From positions 1 through 64,000 of the forward strand of contig JAFQNJ010000023.1 of the NCBI GenBank assembly GCA_017395925.1: DNA of 64,000 nt, read 5' to 3'. Below the pieces are notes generated by a model. The model searched no databases, was not told the DNA's origin, and was given only the letters and a program-made list of their open reading frames with translations. Numbering within the stretch: the first letter of the stretch is position 1; each line of letters starts with the position of its first letter. This DNA comes from Ruminococcus sp. GTDB lineage: Bacteria > Bacillota > Clostridia > Oscillospirales > Acutalibacteraceae. Both the position numbers and the translations under genes were made by a program. Below are positions 43,597-50,711 of the stretch, in pieces.

Positions 43597-44013
43597 ATGT
43601 CAAAAGAATTGGGCAAGAAACTGTCAATGCTGAGAAACAACAGCGAGCTGACACAGAAAAATATTGCGGATGCCCTGCATCTGGACAGGTCAACCTACGC
43701 ATATTACGAGCGCGGCACAACAGAGCCCGACCTGAAAGCATTAGTAAAAATCGCCCGTATTCTCAATGTCGACCCCGCAGAGCTTCTTCCCTCAAGGGAT
43801 GCTGAAGAAGCCGACGTAGCTGATGTTACCGCTGATAAAAAGAGCAAAAACCGCAAGGGATCCAAGACAGACCCCCGTTCAAAAAATTCTAAAATCTACT
43901 CCCTCAGCCCTGAAGAAAAAAGACTTCTGGCTATGTATCGTACTCTTGATGAGGATGACAGACAAAAGGTCGTAGAGTTTACCGACACGCTCTCTGTTGA
44001 AGACAACAAATAA
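43597..44013 (+). CDS. XRE-family transcriptional regulator
   Basis: The 138-residue protein has an N-terminal helix-turn-helix (about 5-60: LGKKLSMLRNNSELTQKNIADALHLDRSTYAYYERGTTEPDLKAL), a basic/Ser-rich linker and a C-terminal helical region with LSPEEKRLLAMYRTLDEDDRQKVVEF. The ATG at 43597 follows GGGGTGAG. Monocistronic with a strong terminator; the palindrome upstream suggests autoregulation. Targets unknown. Confidence 0.88.
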   Translation: MSKELGKKLSMLRNNSELTQKNIADALHLDRSTYAYYERGTTEPDLKALVKIARILNVDPAELLPSRDAEEADVADVTADKKSKNRKGSKTDPRSKNSKIYSLSPEEKRLLAMYRTLDEDDRQKVVEFTDTLSVEDNK

Positions 44014-44035
44014 GACAATTATAAGATGATATACG

Positions 44036-44070
44036 AAGCACCCTGTCAGATAAGGCAGGGTGCTTCTTCT
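44036..44070 (+). terminator. XRE gene terminator
   Basis: A stem of about ten base pairs (AAGCACCCTG with CAGGGTGCTT) followed by CTTCTTT. Confidence 0.75.
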
Positions 44071-44077
44071 TTGGGAG

Positions 44078-44213
44078 AAAAAACGGTACTCCGCCGAATC
44101 GGGAGATACGGCACCACCGAGTAAACTTTGCCGACAGCAATGGCTTACGTCTAACCGCGGTGGCGGTTTGCCCGCAACAAACGGGCGACAACAAATGTCC
44201 GAATTACCGAATT
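44078..44213 (-). ncRNA. Unidentified structured small RNA
   Basis: A complete transcription unit is visible on the minus strand. A promoter (TTGACC, 17 bases, TATAAT at 44220-44248) is followed by about 136 bases rich in GC stems, including GCCCG-TTTGTTG-CGGGC and ACCGC/GCGGT-type pairs. A 5' CGGTA can pair with the final TACCG, which is followed by T6 (44078-44083). No open frame with a ribosome site is present, and it ends before the convergent XRE terminator. I do not recognise it as 6S, SRP, tmRNA, RNase P or a riboswitch. Confidence 0.6.
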
Positions 44214-44219
44214 TTCTAC

Positions 44220-44248
44220 ATTATATGCTATAAAAGGCAAAAGGTCAA
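44220..44248 (-). promoter_or_regulatory. Promoter of the small RNA
   Basis: The minus strand reads TTGACC (44243-44248), 17 bases, TATAAT (44220-44225). Confidence 0.7.
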
Positions 44249-44323
44249 GGGTGAATTTTAATCACAAGCAATACGGATGCTTTGTCAATTTTTTCTGATA
44301 AGACTATCTGCATCCACGAAAAT

Positions 44324-44348
44324 CGGCACACCCGAAAATGGTGTGCCG
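44324..44348 (-). terminator. Terminator of the amidohydrolase gene
   Basis: Stem CGGCACACC (44324-44332) with GGTGTGCCG (44340-44348), followed on the minus strand by ATTTTC. Confidence 0.7.
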
Positions 44349-44371
44349 TAAGGGTTTTTGAGTTTAAGGCT

Positions 44372-45178
44372 TTATATCCCGAAGAGTTTTTCGGCGTTTT
44401 TGTGCATAATCTTTTCGTAGGTTTCCTCCGTCACCATATTCCGAAATTCTCCGAAATATTCCTGATAAAGGCTTCTCTCGCCGTATCCGTTTTCCCTATA
44501 GGTATCCTTGCCGTCAATTGGATTATCCGAGCCGAAAAGCAGCCTGTCATCGCCGCATTTTTCGATAAATTCCAAAGCAGAGGCAGTACTGACCCAGGTT
44601 GTGTCGCCCCAGATATTTTTGCACTTGCTGCAAAGCTCTATTGCCTCTTTATTGTCTGTTCCAAGTCCCAGATGCACCATTACAAAGTTTACCTTTGGAA
44701 ATTCCCTTGCCATCTCATAGACCCTGCGGGGAGAGTCATCCTCACAGTCTCCTGTGTGGGTAAGCACCACAAGGGAATATTTTTCTGCCAGACGGATATA
44801 TTCCTGACATTCAGGGGAAGAAAAACTTATTCCCGAATGATAGGGGTGGAATTTTATGGCTTTAACTATGTCAAGGTTTTCGGCAATAAGCGTCTCAAGC
44901 TCCGCCGACACCTTCTCCACCGAGGGCTTTACCCAGGCGGCAACGTAGATTCTTTCGGGATTCTCTCTTGCGAAGCGTATGCATCTCTTAAGGCACTCCG
45001 CCGCACCCACCTGATATTCCTCGGGCAGAAGCGCCCTGTCGTGGTCGTGAGATGCCGCCTCGCTGTTGGAGATTATTACCTTGTCAATGTTATACTCTTT
45101 CATAGAATAGAGTACATCTGCCTCGGTCATATTAAAATTAAGGGATGTGCCGATGTGCACATGGGTGTCAATAATCAT
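44372..45178 (-). CDS. Amidohydrolase-family metal-dependent hydrolase
   Basis: The 268-residue TIM-barrel enzyme is of the amidohydrolase-2 type. Metal ligands appear in DTHVHIG (residues 4-9), KFHPYH, THTGD, MVHLG and LLFGSDNP, the last holding the catalytic Asp. Family members include decarboxylases and hydrolases, so the reaction is open. It is a single-gene unit. Confidence 0.85.
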   Translation of the reverse strand: MIIDTHVHIGTSLNFNMTEADVLYSMKEYNIDKVIISNSEAASHDHDRALLPEEYQVGAAECLKRCIRFARENPERIYVAAWVKPSVEKVSAELETLIAENLDIVKAIKFHPYHSGISFSSPECQEYIRLAEKYSLVVLTHTGDCEDDSPRRVYEMAREFPKVNFVMVHLGLGTDNKEAIELCSKCKNIWGDTTWVSTASALEFIEKCGDDRLLFGSDNPIDGKDTYRENGYGERSLYQEYFGEFRNMVTEETYEKIMHKNAEKLFGI

Positions 45179-45235
45179 AACAAAGCCTCCCTGAAATCCA
45201 AAGTTTTCTGAAATCCTTCAATAAAAGTATAGCAA

Positions 45236-45277
45236 AACACCCGACCTGTGGCAACAGTTAGTTGCCGGGTCGGGTGC
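45236..45277 (-). terminator. Terminator of the NitT/TauT-type operon
   Basis: A long interrupted stem, CACCCGACC...GGCAAC with its complement, followed on the minus strand by TTTTGC. Confidence 0.6.
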
Positions 45278-45296
45278 TTTATAATGATAAAACCGG

Positions 45297-46721
45297 TTAA
45301 ATATCAACGATACTATTTGCGTATTTCTGAAGTTCCTCCTCGTTGTGAGTTACCAGAAGCACGGATTTATGGGAACTTTCTCTGAAAACATTTTCCGAGA
45401 CATTCTGCAGAAGCTCCTTGTCAAGACCTGTGAAGGGTTCATCCAGAAACAGCGTTTCACCTTTTCCCGCAAGAGCCCTTGCAATGGCAAGTCGACGTTT
45501 CATACCCCCCGACAGCTCCGAAGGATATTTGTCCTCCTCACCCTGAAGGGATACAAGAGACAAAAGATAATCGGTATCTGCACTTCGATTTACATAGAGG
45601 ATATTTTCTTTCGCTGTAAGCCAAGGGAGAAGTCGGTTTTCCTGATAAAGGTAGTTTATTCCTCCAGCACTCTCGACTGTGCCGCTGTCGGCTCTTGTAA
45701 GTCCCGAGAGTATACGAAGCAGGGTGGTTTTTCCGGCTCCCGATACACCCCGAAGACCTATGACATAGCCTTTTCTGAGGCTTAAGGAAACACCCTTCAG
45801 CACTTCCTTTTCTCCGAAAGTTTTGGAAACATCCTCTGCACGGAGAGTAACTTCATCTGTAACCTCTGTATTCACTGAGTCTTTCTGTGATTTTGCTTTC
45901 AAGCGGATACGCAGGGTGGATTTTTTCAGGAAATTCACCACAGCAAACTCCAGTATCATACTGAGAATAACCACCACAGCGGTCCATGCAAATTTACCCT
46001 CGCTATCCAGATAAACCTTGGCGTCATTGAGCTGTTGTCCCACAGAATTCTGGGTAGTGCCCAGAATTTCTGCGGCTATACCTGATTTCCATGCGAGACC
46101 CAGAGCAGAAGATACGCCTGTTATGAAATAGGGGTAGACCGATGGGATATACACATATAGAAGCCGTGAGAGTGTGCCAACCCTGAAGGTGCGGGACATC
46201 TCCAGAAGTTTCTTATCGGTTTCCTTGATACCCTCATAGGTGTTGCCCCAGATTATGGGAAATACCATTAGTCCCACTATAGCCAATGGTACTTGCCAGT
46301 TTGTCACCCACATAATAATAATCAAGGTAAGAGAGGCAACAGGAGTTGCTCTGGCAATGCTTATGGCAGGTTTAAAGATGGCATAGAGAAGTTTTGACAT
46401 ACTTGTTGCCACTGCAAGCACCACTCCCAGCACCACTCCGAGGGTATATCCCAGAAGAATTCGCACCACTGACGATGCAGTTATCTTCCAGAATTCGGGC
46501 GTTTTCAGCAATTCTCCCAGTCGAAGTACAGTGTTCAAGGGCGATGGAATGACGATATCCTTTGCCACCAACATATATACAAGTTGCCAAACACCTATCC
46601 AGAATGCTGTCACAAGCAAGGCAACAAGCACTTTTTTCAGGACTCTCTTTGCGTTCACGCGAAAAGTATTATTAAATTTTTTGTTATTTTTATCAGCCTG
46701 TGTAAGCATAGTAGAAATCAT
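45297..46721 (-). CDS. NitT/TauT-type ABC transporter: permease-ATPase fusion
   Basis: One 474-residue chain joins both functions. Residues 1-275 form an SsuC/TauC-type permease: about six membrane segments and an EAA loop in EGIKETDKKLLEMSRTFRVG (about 164-183). After a short linker, residues 291-474 form an SsuB-type ATPase: Walker A GVSGAGKTT (325-333), Q-loop Gln360, signature LSGGMKRR (403-410), Walker B LFLDEP (424-429) and switch His459. These are normally separate proteins. There is no stop or frameshift at the junction. Its start overlaps the binding-protein gene by 29 bases, so translation is coupled. Substrate unknown. Confidence 0.92.
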   Translation of the reverse strand: MISTMLTQADKNNKKFNNTFRVNAKRVLKKVLVALLVTAFWIGVWQLVYMLVAKDIVIPSPLNTVLRLGELLKTPEFWKITASSVVRILLGYTLGVVLGVVLAVATSMSKLLYAIFKPAISIARATPVASLTLIIIMWVTNWQVPLAIVGLMVFPIIWGNTYEGIKETDKKLLEMSRTFRVGTLSRLLYVYIPSVYPYFITGVSSALGLAWKSGIAAEILGTTQNSVGQQLNDAKVYLDSEGKFAWTAVVVILSMILEFAVVNFLKKSTLRIRLKAKSQKDSVNTEVTDEVTLRAEDVSKTFGEKEVLKGVSLSLRKGYVIGLRGVSGAGKTTLLRILSGLTRADSGTVESAGGINYLYQENRLLPWLTAKENILYVNRSADTDYLLSLVSLQGEEDKYPSELSGGMKRRLAIARALAGKGETLFLDEPFTGLDKELLQNVSENVFRESSHKSVLLVTHNEEELQKYANSIVDI

Positions 46722-47724
46722 CAGCAGGCAGTTTTCCGCCTACAGATTTGGGATTTGCATCAAAGAGCACCTGAAGGTTATCTTTTGTAAGACCCTTCAT
46801 ATCATCTCCTGCGATAAAGGTGATGTAGCTCTGAGGAATGGCTTTCTTTGCAATGGGAGCCTTGGGGATGATGCCCGCGGCAACAATCATTTCGGCTGCC
46901 TCGTCTGTAGCAGTGTTGATAAACTCCACAGACTCGGAGTAATTTTTGAGGAAGTTATCAACCTCTGCAGGATAAGCTTCAACAAACTCTGTTCTGCCGA
47001 TTACACAGCCCTGAACAAGCTGTTTACCATAGAGTGCCTGCCACTCTTTGGTAAGGTCCAGAGCCACCTTTACATCAGGATTCTGAATGGTTGTGGAGGT
47101 CACGTTGGGCTCGGGGAGGAGTCCAATCTGTGCCTGACCTGATGCAACCAGAGAAGCTACGTCTGCGTGTTCGGATTTGTACTCAACAAAAACATCCTTG
47201 CCGATTTCCATACCGCTATCGGTGAGGAGCTTTGTAATAATATACTCGGGAGTTGCACCCTGACCTGCAGAAACAATGGTCTTGCCGCGAAGGTCCTCAA
47301 TGGAATTTACCTCAACACCGTTTGTAACGATATAGGTAACGCCCAGAGTGTTAAGAGCAAGAATCTTTACTCCGCCGGATGTTCTGTTATAAAGTACAGA
47401 GGCAAGATTTACGGGACAAGCCGCAATGTCTGCATCGCCGTTGATAATAGCGGCAGTAATTTCATCGGGAGCACCTGCAACTGTAAAGCTGAAGTCGCCC
47501 TTGTCCTTATCCTCGTCAATAAGCTGTGCCATACCCATACCTGTGGGACCCTTCAGAGTATAGACGCTGATACTCTCTCCCTCGGGAAGAGTTGCATCTA
47601 CAGCCTCTGTGGTAGGCACTGTTCCCTCAGAGGGGGTGTTTTCGCCCTGACTGCTGCAAGCACCCAGAGAAAGTACAAGAAGAGAAGCCATAATAACGGC
47701 TAAAATTGCTTTGATTTTTTTCAT
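46693..47724 (-). CDS. NitT/TauT-type substrate-binding lipoprotein
   Basis: The 343-residue binding protein has a lipoprotein signal, LLVLSLGACSSQ, with Cys at about residue 23. Fold marks include GPTGMGMAQLIDE, NGDADIAACPVNLASVLYN, LRGKTIVSAGQGATPEYI and GLLPEPNVT. Relatives bind sulfonates, nitrate, thiamine precursors or other small anions, and I cannot choose among them. It is the first gene of a two-gene unit; an activator-type palindrome covers its -35 region. Confidence 0.88.
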   Translation of the reverse strand: MKKIKAILAVIMASLLVLSLGACSSQGENTPSEGTVPTTEAVDATLPEGESISVYTLKGPTGMGMAQLIDEDKDKGDFSFTVAGAPDEITAAIINGDADIAACPVNLASVLYNRTSGGVKILALNTLGVTYIVTNGVEVNSIEDLRGKTIVSAGQGATPEYIITKLLTDSGMEIGKDVFVEYKSEHADVASLVASGQAQIGLLPEPNVTSTTIQNPDVKVALDLTKEWQALYGKQLVQGCVIGRTEFVEAYPAEVDNFLKNYSESVEFINTATDEAAEMIVAAGIIPKAPIAKKAIPQSYITFIAGDDMKGLTKDNLQVLFDANPKSVGGKLPADDFYYAYTG

Positions 47725-47755
47725 TATAAAAACCTCCTATTGATTTTTCACCTAT

Positions 47756-47802
47756 ATTATAGTATATTTTTATCAGGCGTTTCGTTGCTATGGCAACGAA
47801 AC
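47756..47802 (-). promoter_or_regulatory. Activator-dependent promoter with Crp/Fnr-type palindrome
   Basis: On the minus strand TATAAT (47756-47761) lacks a proper -35 (CGAAAC). In its place a perfect palindrome, GTTTCGTTGC-N4-GCAACGAAAC (47779-47788 and 47793-47802), is centred about 41.5 bases before the expected start near 47749. That is the standard class II activator position. The core TTGC-N4-GCAA has Crp/Fnr layout, and a Crp/Fnr gene is divergent 31 bases away. Confidence 0.65.
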
Positions 47803-47832
47803 TACTTTTGAAACAGCAGGGGATGTGATTAT

Positions 47833-48516
47833 TTGAAGCAATACTACGGAATTTTAAAAAAATGCGTTGCCTTTAACGGCTTCACCGACGAAGAGCTCGA
47901 CTCTGTACTTACATCCCTTGGTATTCGTCCCGTGGCATTTGCAAAAGGTGCAACTATTCTCAATCAAGGCGAAAAGGTCACCCACAGCGGTATCATTCTC
48001 AAGGGGAGCATCTCCGCCGAGAGTGTTTCATACGGAGGAAACCGCAGAATCATCTCCGTGCTTTGTGCATCAGAATTGTTCGGCGATATCCTTATGTCTG
48101 CTGAAAATCACCAAAGCCCTGTCAACGTAGTTGCAAGAGAAGACTCCGAAGTGCTTTTTCTGAGTGTACAGGAACTGTACAAAAACAGCACCAACCCCTT
48201 GTGTGTCCGTGTGTTGCTGAATCTTCTGGGAACGGTTTCGGAAAAATTCTGGAAACTTAACCGCAAAATTGCCTATCTTTCATCCAACTCCCTGCGCCAG
48301 AGGGTAGCAATGTTTCTGTTGGACACACACAAGCAAAAGGAAACCCTCACCTTTGATATTGATTATTCCAGAGAGGAAATGGCATCTCTGCTGTCTGTCA
48401 ACCGAAGTGCTCTCTCCCGAGAGCTCTCCCGAATGGCAAAGGAGGGGCTTATAAGCTACTACCGAAGTTCTTTCAAAATACTCGACCCCGAGAGGCTTAA
48501 ATCCAGTCTTCTTTAG
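47833..48516 (+). CDS. Crp/Fnr-family transcriptional regulator
   Basis: The 227-residue protein has an N-terminal cyclic-nucleotide-type beta-barrel (about 10-125: LGIRPVAFAKGATILNQGEKVTHSGIILKG) and a C-terminal helix-turn-helix (about 165-220: YSREEMASLLSVNRSALSRELSRMAKEGLI). It has no Cys cluster of the Fnr iron-sulfur type and no clear cAMP-binding Arg/Ser set, so its signal is unknown. The start is TTG at 47833 after AGGGGATGTGATT. It most likely controls the divergent importer operon and itself through the palindrome between them. Confidence 0.88.
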   Translation: MKQYYGILKKCVAFNGFTDEELDSVLTSLGIRPVAFAKGATILNQGEKVTHSGIILKGSISAESVSYGGNRRIISVLCASELFGDILMSAENHQSPVNVVAREDSEVLFLSVQELYKNSTNPLCVRVLLNLLGTVSEKFWKLNRKIAYLSSNSLRQRVAMFLLDTHKQKETLTFDIDYSREEMASLLSVNRSALSRELSRMAKEGLISYYRSSFKILDPERLKSSLL

Positions 48517-48559
48517 GGACAATATATGGGAAGTTTTCCCACGTTCCCCGCATTTTGTC

Positions 48560-48578
48560 AAGGCTTGTTGCCTTTTTT
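48560..48578 (+). terminator. Weak terminator after the Crp/Fnr gene
   Basis: A 5-bp stem AAGGC-TTGTT-GCCTT followed by TTTT. Confidence 0.4.
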
Positions 48579-48652
48579 CATAAATTTTCTATCCAATGTC
48601 TCTGCGGCATTTTGCTTTTCGGTGAAAATACCTGCCATAGCATTCCCTTCTA

Positions 48653-48681
48653 TTGACATTTATTTATCAAACTAATATAAT
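48653..48681 (+). promoter_or_regulatory. Promoter of the neopullulanase-like gene
   Basis: TTGACA (48653-48658), exactly 17 bases, TATAAT (48676-48681). An inverted repeat ACTAAT-ATA-ATTAGT (48671-48685) overlaps the -10, so a repressor site is likely. Confidence 0.75.
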
Positions 48682-48743
48682 TAGTATTGTGCGTATTTAT
48701 ATACGCTTTTCTTATTATGCGTAATTTTTCTGGAGGTTTACCT

Positions 48744-50639
48744 ATGTTTCCCCCTTTTGACTCCCGCAACAGCTTTTATCGTTCTCCCTTCGGCGCAGTT
48801 GAGGAAGGTACTCCCATCCACATGAGGGTTCTCTTGCCCCACGACTTGCGTTGCAGTAACGCTGAACTTGCTGTTAAATATGATTATGACTACGACTGGG
48901 TTTTCGTCAATATGTACTGGCGCGGACCCTTTGAAAACGGCACCGACATCTGGGAGTGTGAGTTCACACCTGACAGAATCGGTCTCTACTGGTACAGCTT
49001 CCGCATCCAGACTGCAGAGGGTCCCCGTTTCATCGTTCCCTCCGATGTGGACAGAAAGAGCTCCATTGAACGCTCTCCCGGCAGAAGCTGGCAGATTACT
49101 GCCTATAAAAAGGGCTTCAAAACTCCCGACTGGCCTGTGGGCGGTGTTATGTATCAGATTTTCCCCGACCGCTTCAACTTCAGCGGCAAGGAGAAAAACA
49201 TCACCCGTACCGACCTTGAAATTCAGAATGACTGGTACGCAATGCCCCGTTGGCAGCCCAACCAGCACGGTGAGATTACCAACACCGACTTCTTCAAGGG
49301 AGACCTTAAAGGCATTCAGGAGAAACTCCCGTATCTTAAGGAGCTGGGTGTAAACTGTATCTATCTGAACCCCATTTTCGAGGCTTATTCCAACCACCGC
49401 TATGACACAGGCGACTACCTGAAGGTAGACCCCATGCTTGGTACCGATGATGACTTCCGCGAGCTCTGCGAAGAGGCAAAGAAACTTGATATCCACGTTA
49501 TAAACGACGGCGTTTTTTCTCACACAGGTGCGGACAGCATCTACTTCAACCGCAGCGGTAAATACGGTGACGGCGGTGCATTCCGCGACCGGAATTCCCC
49601 CTATGCCAGCTGGTACTACTTCCATCAGTGGCCTCACAGCTACAACTCCTGGTGGGGATTCTATACTCTCCCCGAGGTTAACGAAACCGACGAAAACTAC
49701 AACGAATTCATCAACGGCGAAGACGGTGTTGTCCGTCAGAGAATGCGTGACGGCAACAGCGGTTGGCGTCTTGATGTTGCCGACGAGTTACCCGATCTCT
49801 TCCTTGAGAGACTGAGAAAAGCCGTGAAATCAGAGGACGAAGACGGACTTATTATCGGTGAAGTCTGGGAGGATGCCTCCAACAAGGAGAGCTACGGTGC
49901 AAGACGTCGGTTCCTTCTTGGCGAACAGCTTGACTCCGTTATGAACTATGTTTTCCGCGGTGCTATCCTCGATTATGTGAGAGGTGCCGACAGTAAATAT
50001 GTTATGGACTCCATTATGAGTGTCTGCGAGAACTACCCCAAGCCCGTTTTGAGAGTCCTGATGAATTCCCTCTCTACTCACGATACAGAGCGTGCTCTCA
50101 CCGTTATGGCAGGCGAGCCTTTAAACGGCAGAGACCGTTCATGGCAGGCACACCAGAAGCTCACTCCCGAACAAAGAAACCGCGGTATCAAGCTGATGAA
50201 GCTTGCAAGCGGTATCCAGTTCACACTTCCCGGCTTCCCCTGTATCTACTATGGTGACGAGGCAGGAATGGAAGGCTATCGCGACCCCTTCAACCGCGCC
50301 TGCTACCCCTGGGGCAGAGAGAACAAGGAGCTCATAGAGTGGCACAAAGACCTTGCAGAGATGAGAAAGAGCATCAGTGCTCTCTGGGACGGCAACCTTA
50401 TTAACGTTTACTCCCAGGGAAGACTGCTCTCCTATATGAGAACTACCAAGGATTCCTCTCTCTTCTGTGCATTCAACTCCGGATTCACGGATATGGTTAT
50501 TGATATTCCCCCGGGATTCATTTACAAGGGCGAGCCTCTCATGGGCACCAAAGTTCAGGACGGACGAGTTGTAGTTCCTTCCCTTGGAACAGCTTTCATT
50601 GTAAAGAAAAGTGAAAATCCCGACAACTCAACCTATTAA
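48744..50639 (+). CDS. GH13 neopullulanase/cyclomaltodextrinase-type enzyme
   Basis: The 631-residue intracellular enzyme has an N-terminal beta domain (about 1-125), a GH13 barrel (GGVMYQIFPDRF, YLNPIFEAYSNHRYDT, GWRLDVADEL with the nucleophile Asp, GEVWEDA with the acid/base Glu, STHDTERAL with the third Asp) and a C-terminal beta domain. This plan fits cyclomaltodextrinases, maltogenic amylases and neopullulanases that hydrolyse imported dextrins. The ATG at 48744 follows TGGAGGTTTACCT. It has its own promoter and a shared terminator with gyrA. Confidence 0.9.
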   Translation: MFPPFDSRNSFYRSPFGAVEEGTPIHMRVLLPHDLRCSNAELAVKYDYDYDWVFVNMYWRGPFENGTDIWECEFTPDRIGLYWYSFRIQTAEGPRFIVPSDVDRKSSIERSPGRSWQITAYKKGFKTPDWPVGGVMYQIFPDRFNFSGKEKNITRTDLEIQNDWYAMPRWQPNQHGEITNTDFFKGDLKGIQEKLPYLKELGVNCIYLNPIFEAYSNHRYDTGDYLKVDPMLGTDDDFRELCEEAKKLDIHVINDGVFSHTGADSIYFNRSGKYGDGGAFRDRNSPYASWYYFHQWPHSYNSWWGFYTLPEVNETDENYNEFINGEDGVVRQRMRDGNSGWRLDVADELPDLFLERLRKAVKSEDEDGLIIGEVWEDASNKESYGARRRFLLGEQLDSVMNYVFRGAILDYVRGADSKYVMDSIMSVCENYPKPVLRVLMNSLSTHDTERALTVMAGEPLNGRDRSWQAHQKLTPEQRNRGIKLMKLASGIQFTLPGFPCIYYGDEAGMEGYRDPFNRACYPWGRENKELIEWHKDLAEMRKSISALWDGNLINVYSQGRLLSYMRTTKDSSLFCAFNSGFTDMVIDIPPGFIYKGEPLMGTKVQDGRVVVPSLGTAFIVKKSENPDNSTY

Positions 50640-50660
50640 TGAGATAACTTAATAATAAAT

Positions 50661-50698
50661 AAAGCCTTCTGCAAGTTAAACTTCGCAGAAGGCTTTTA
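50661..50698. terminator. Bidirectional terminator
   Basis: An 11-bp stem AAGCCTTCTGC with GCAGAAGGCTT and flanking T-runs ends the GH13 gene and gyrA. Confidence 0.85.
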
Positions 50699-50711
50699 TA
50701 TTTATTCAGTT

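Noticed and set aside
43979..44194. 71-codon minus-strand open frame over the small RNA
   Set aside because: No ribosome site; its text follows the hairpin sequence and the XRE terminator.
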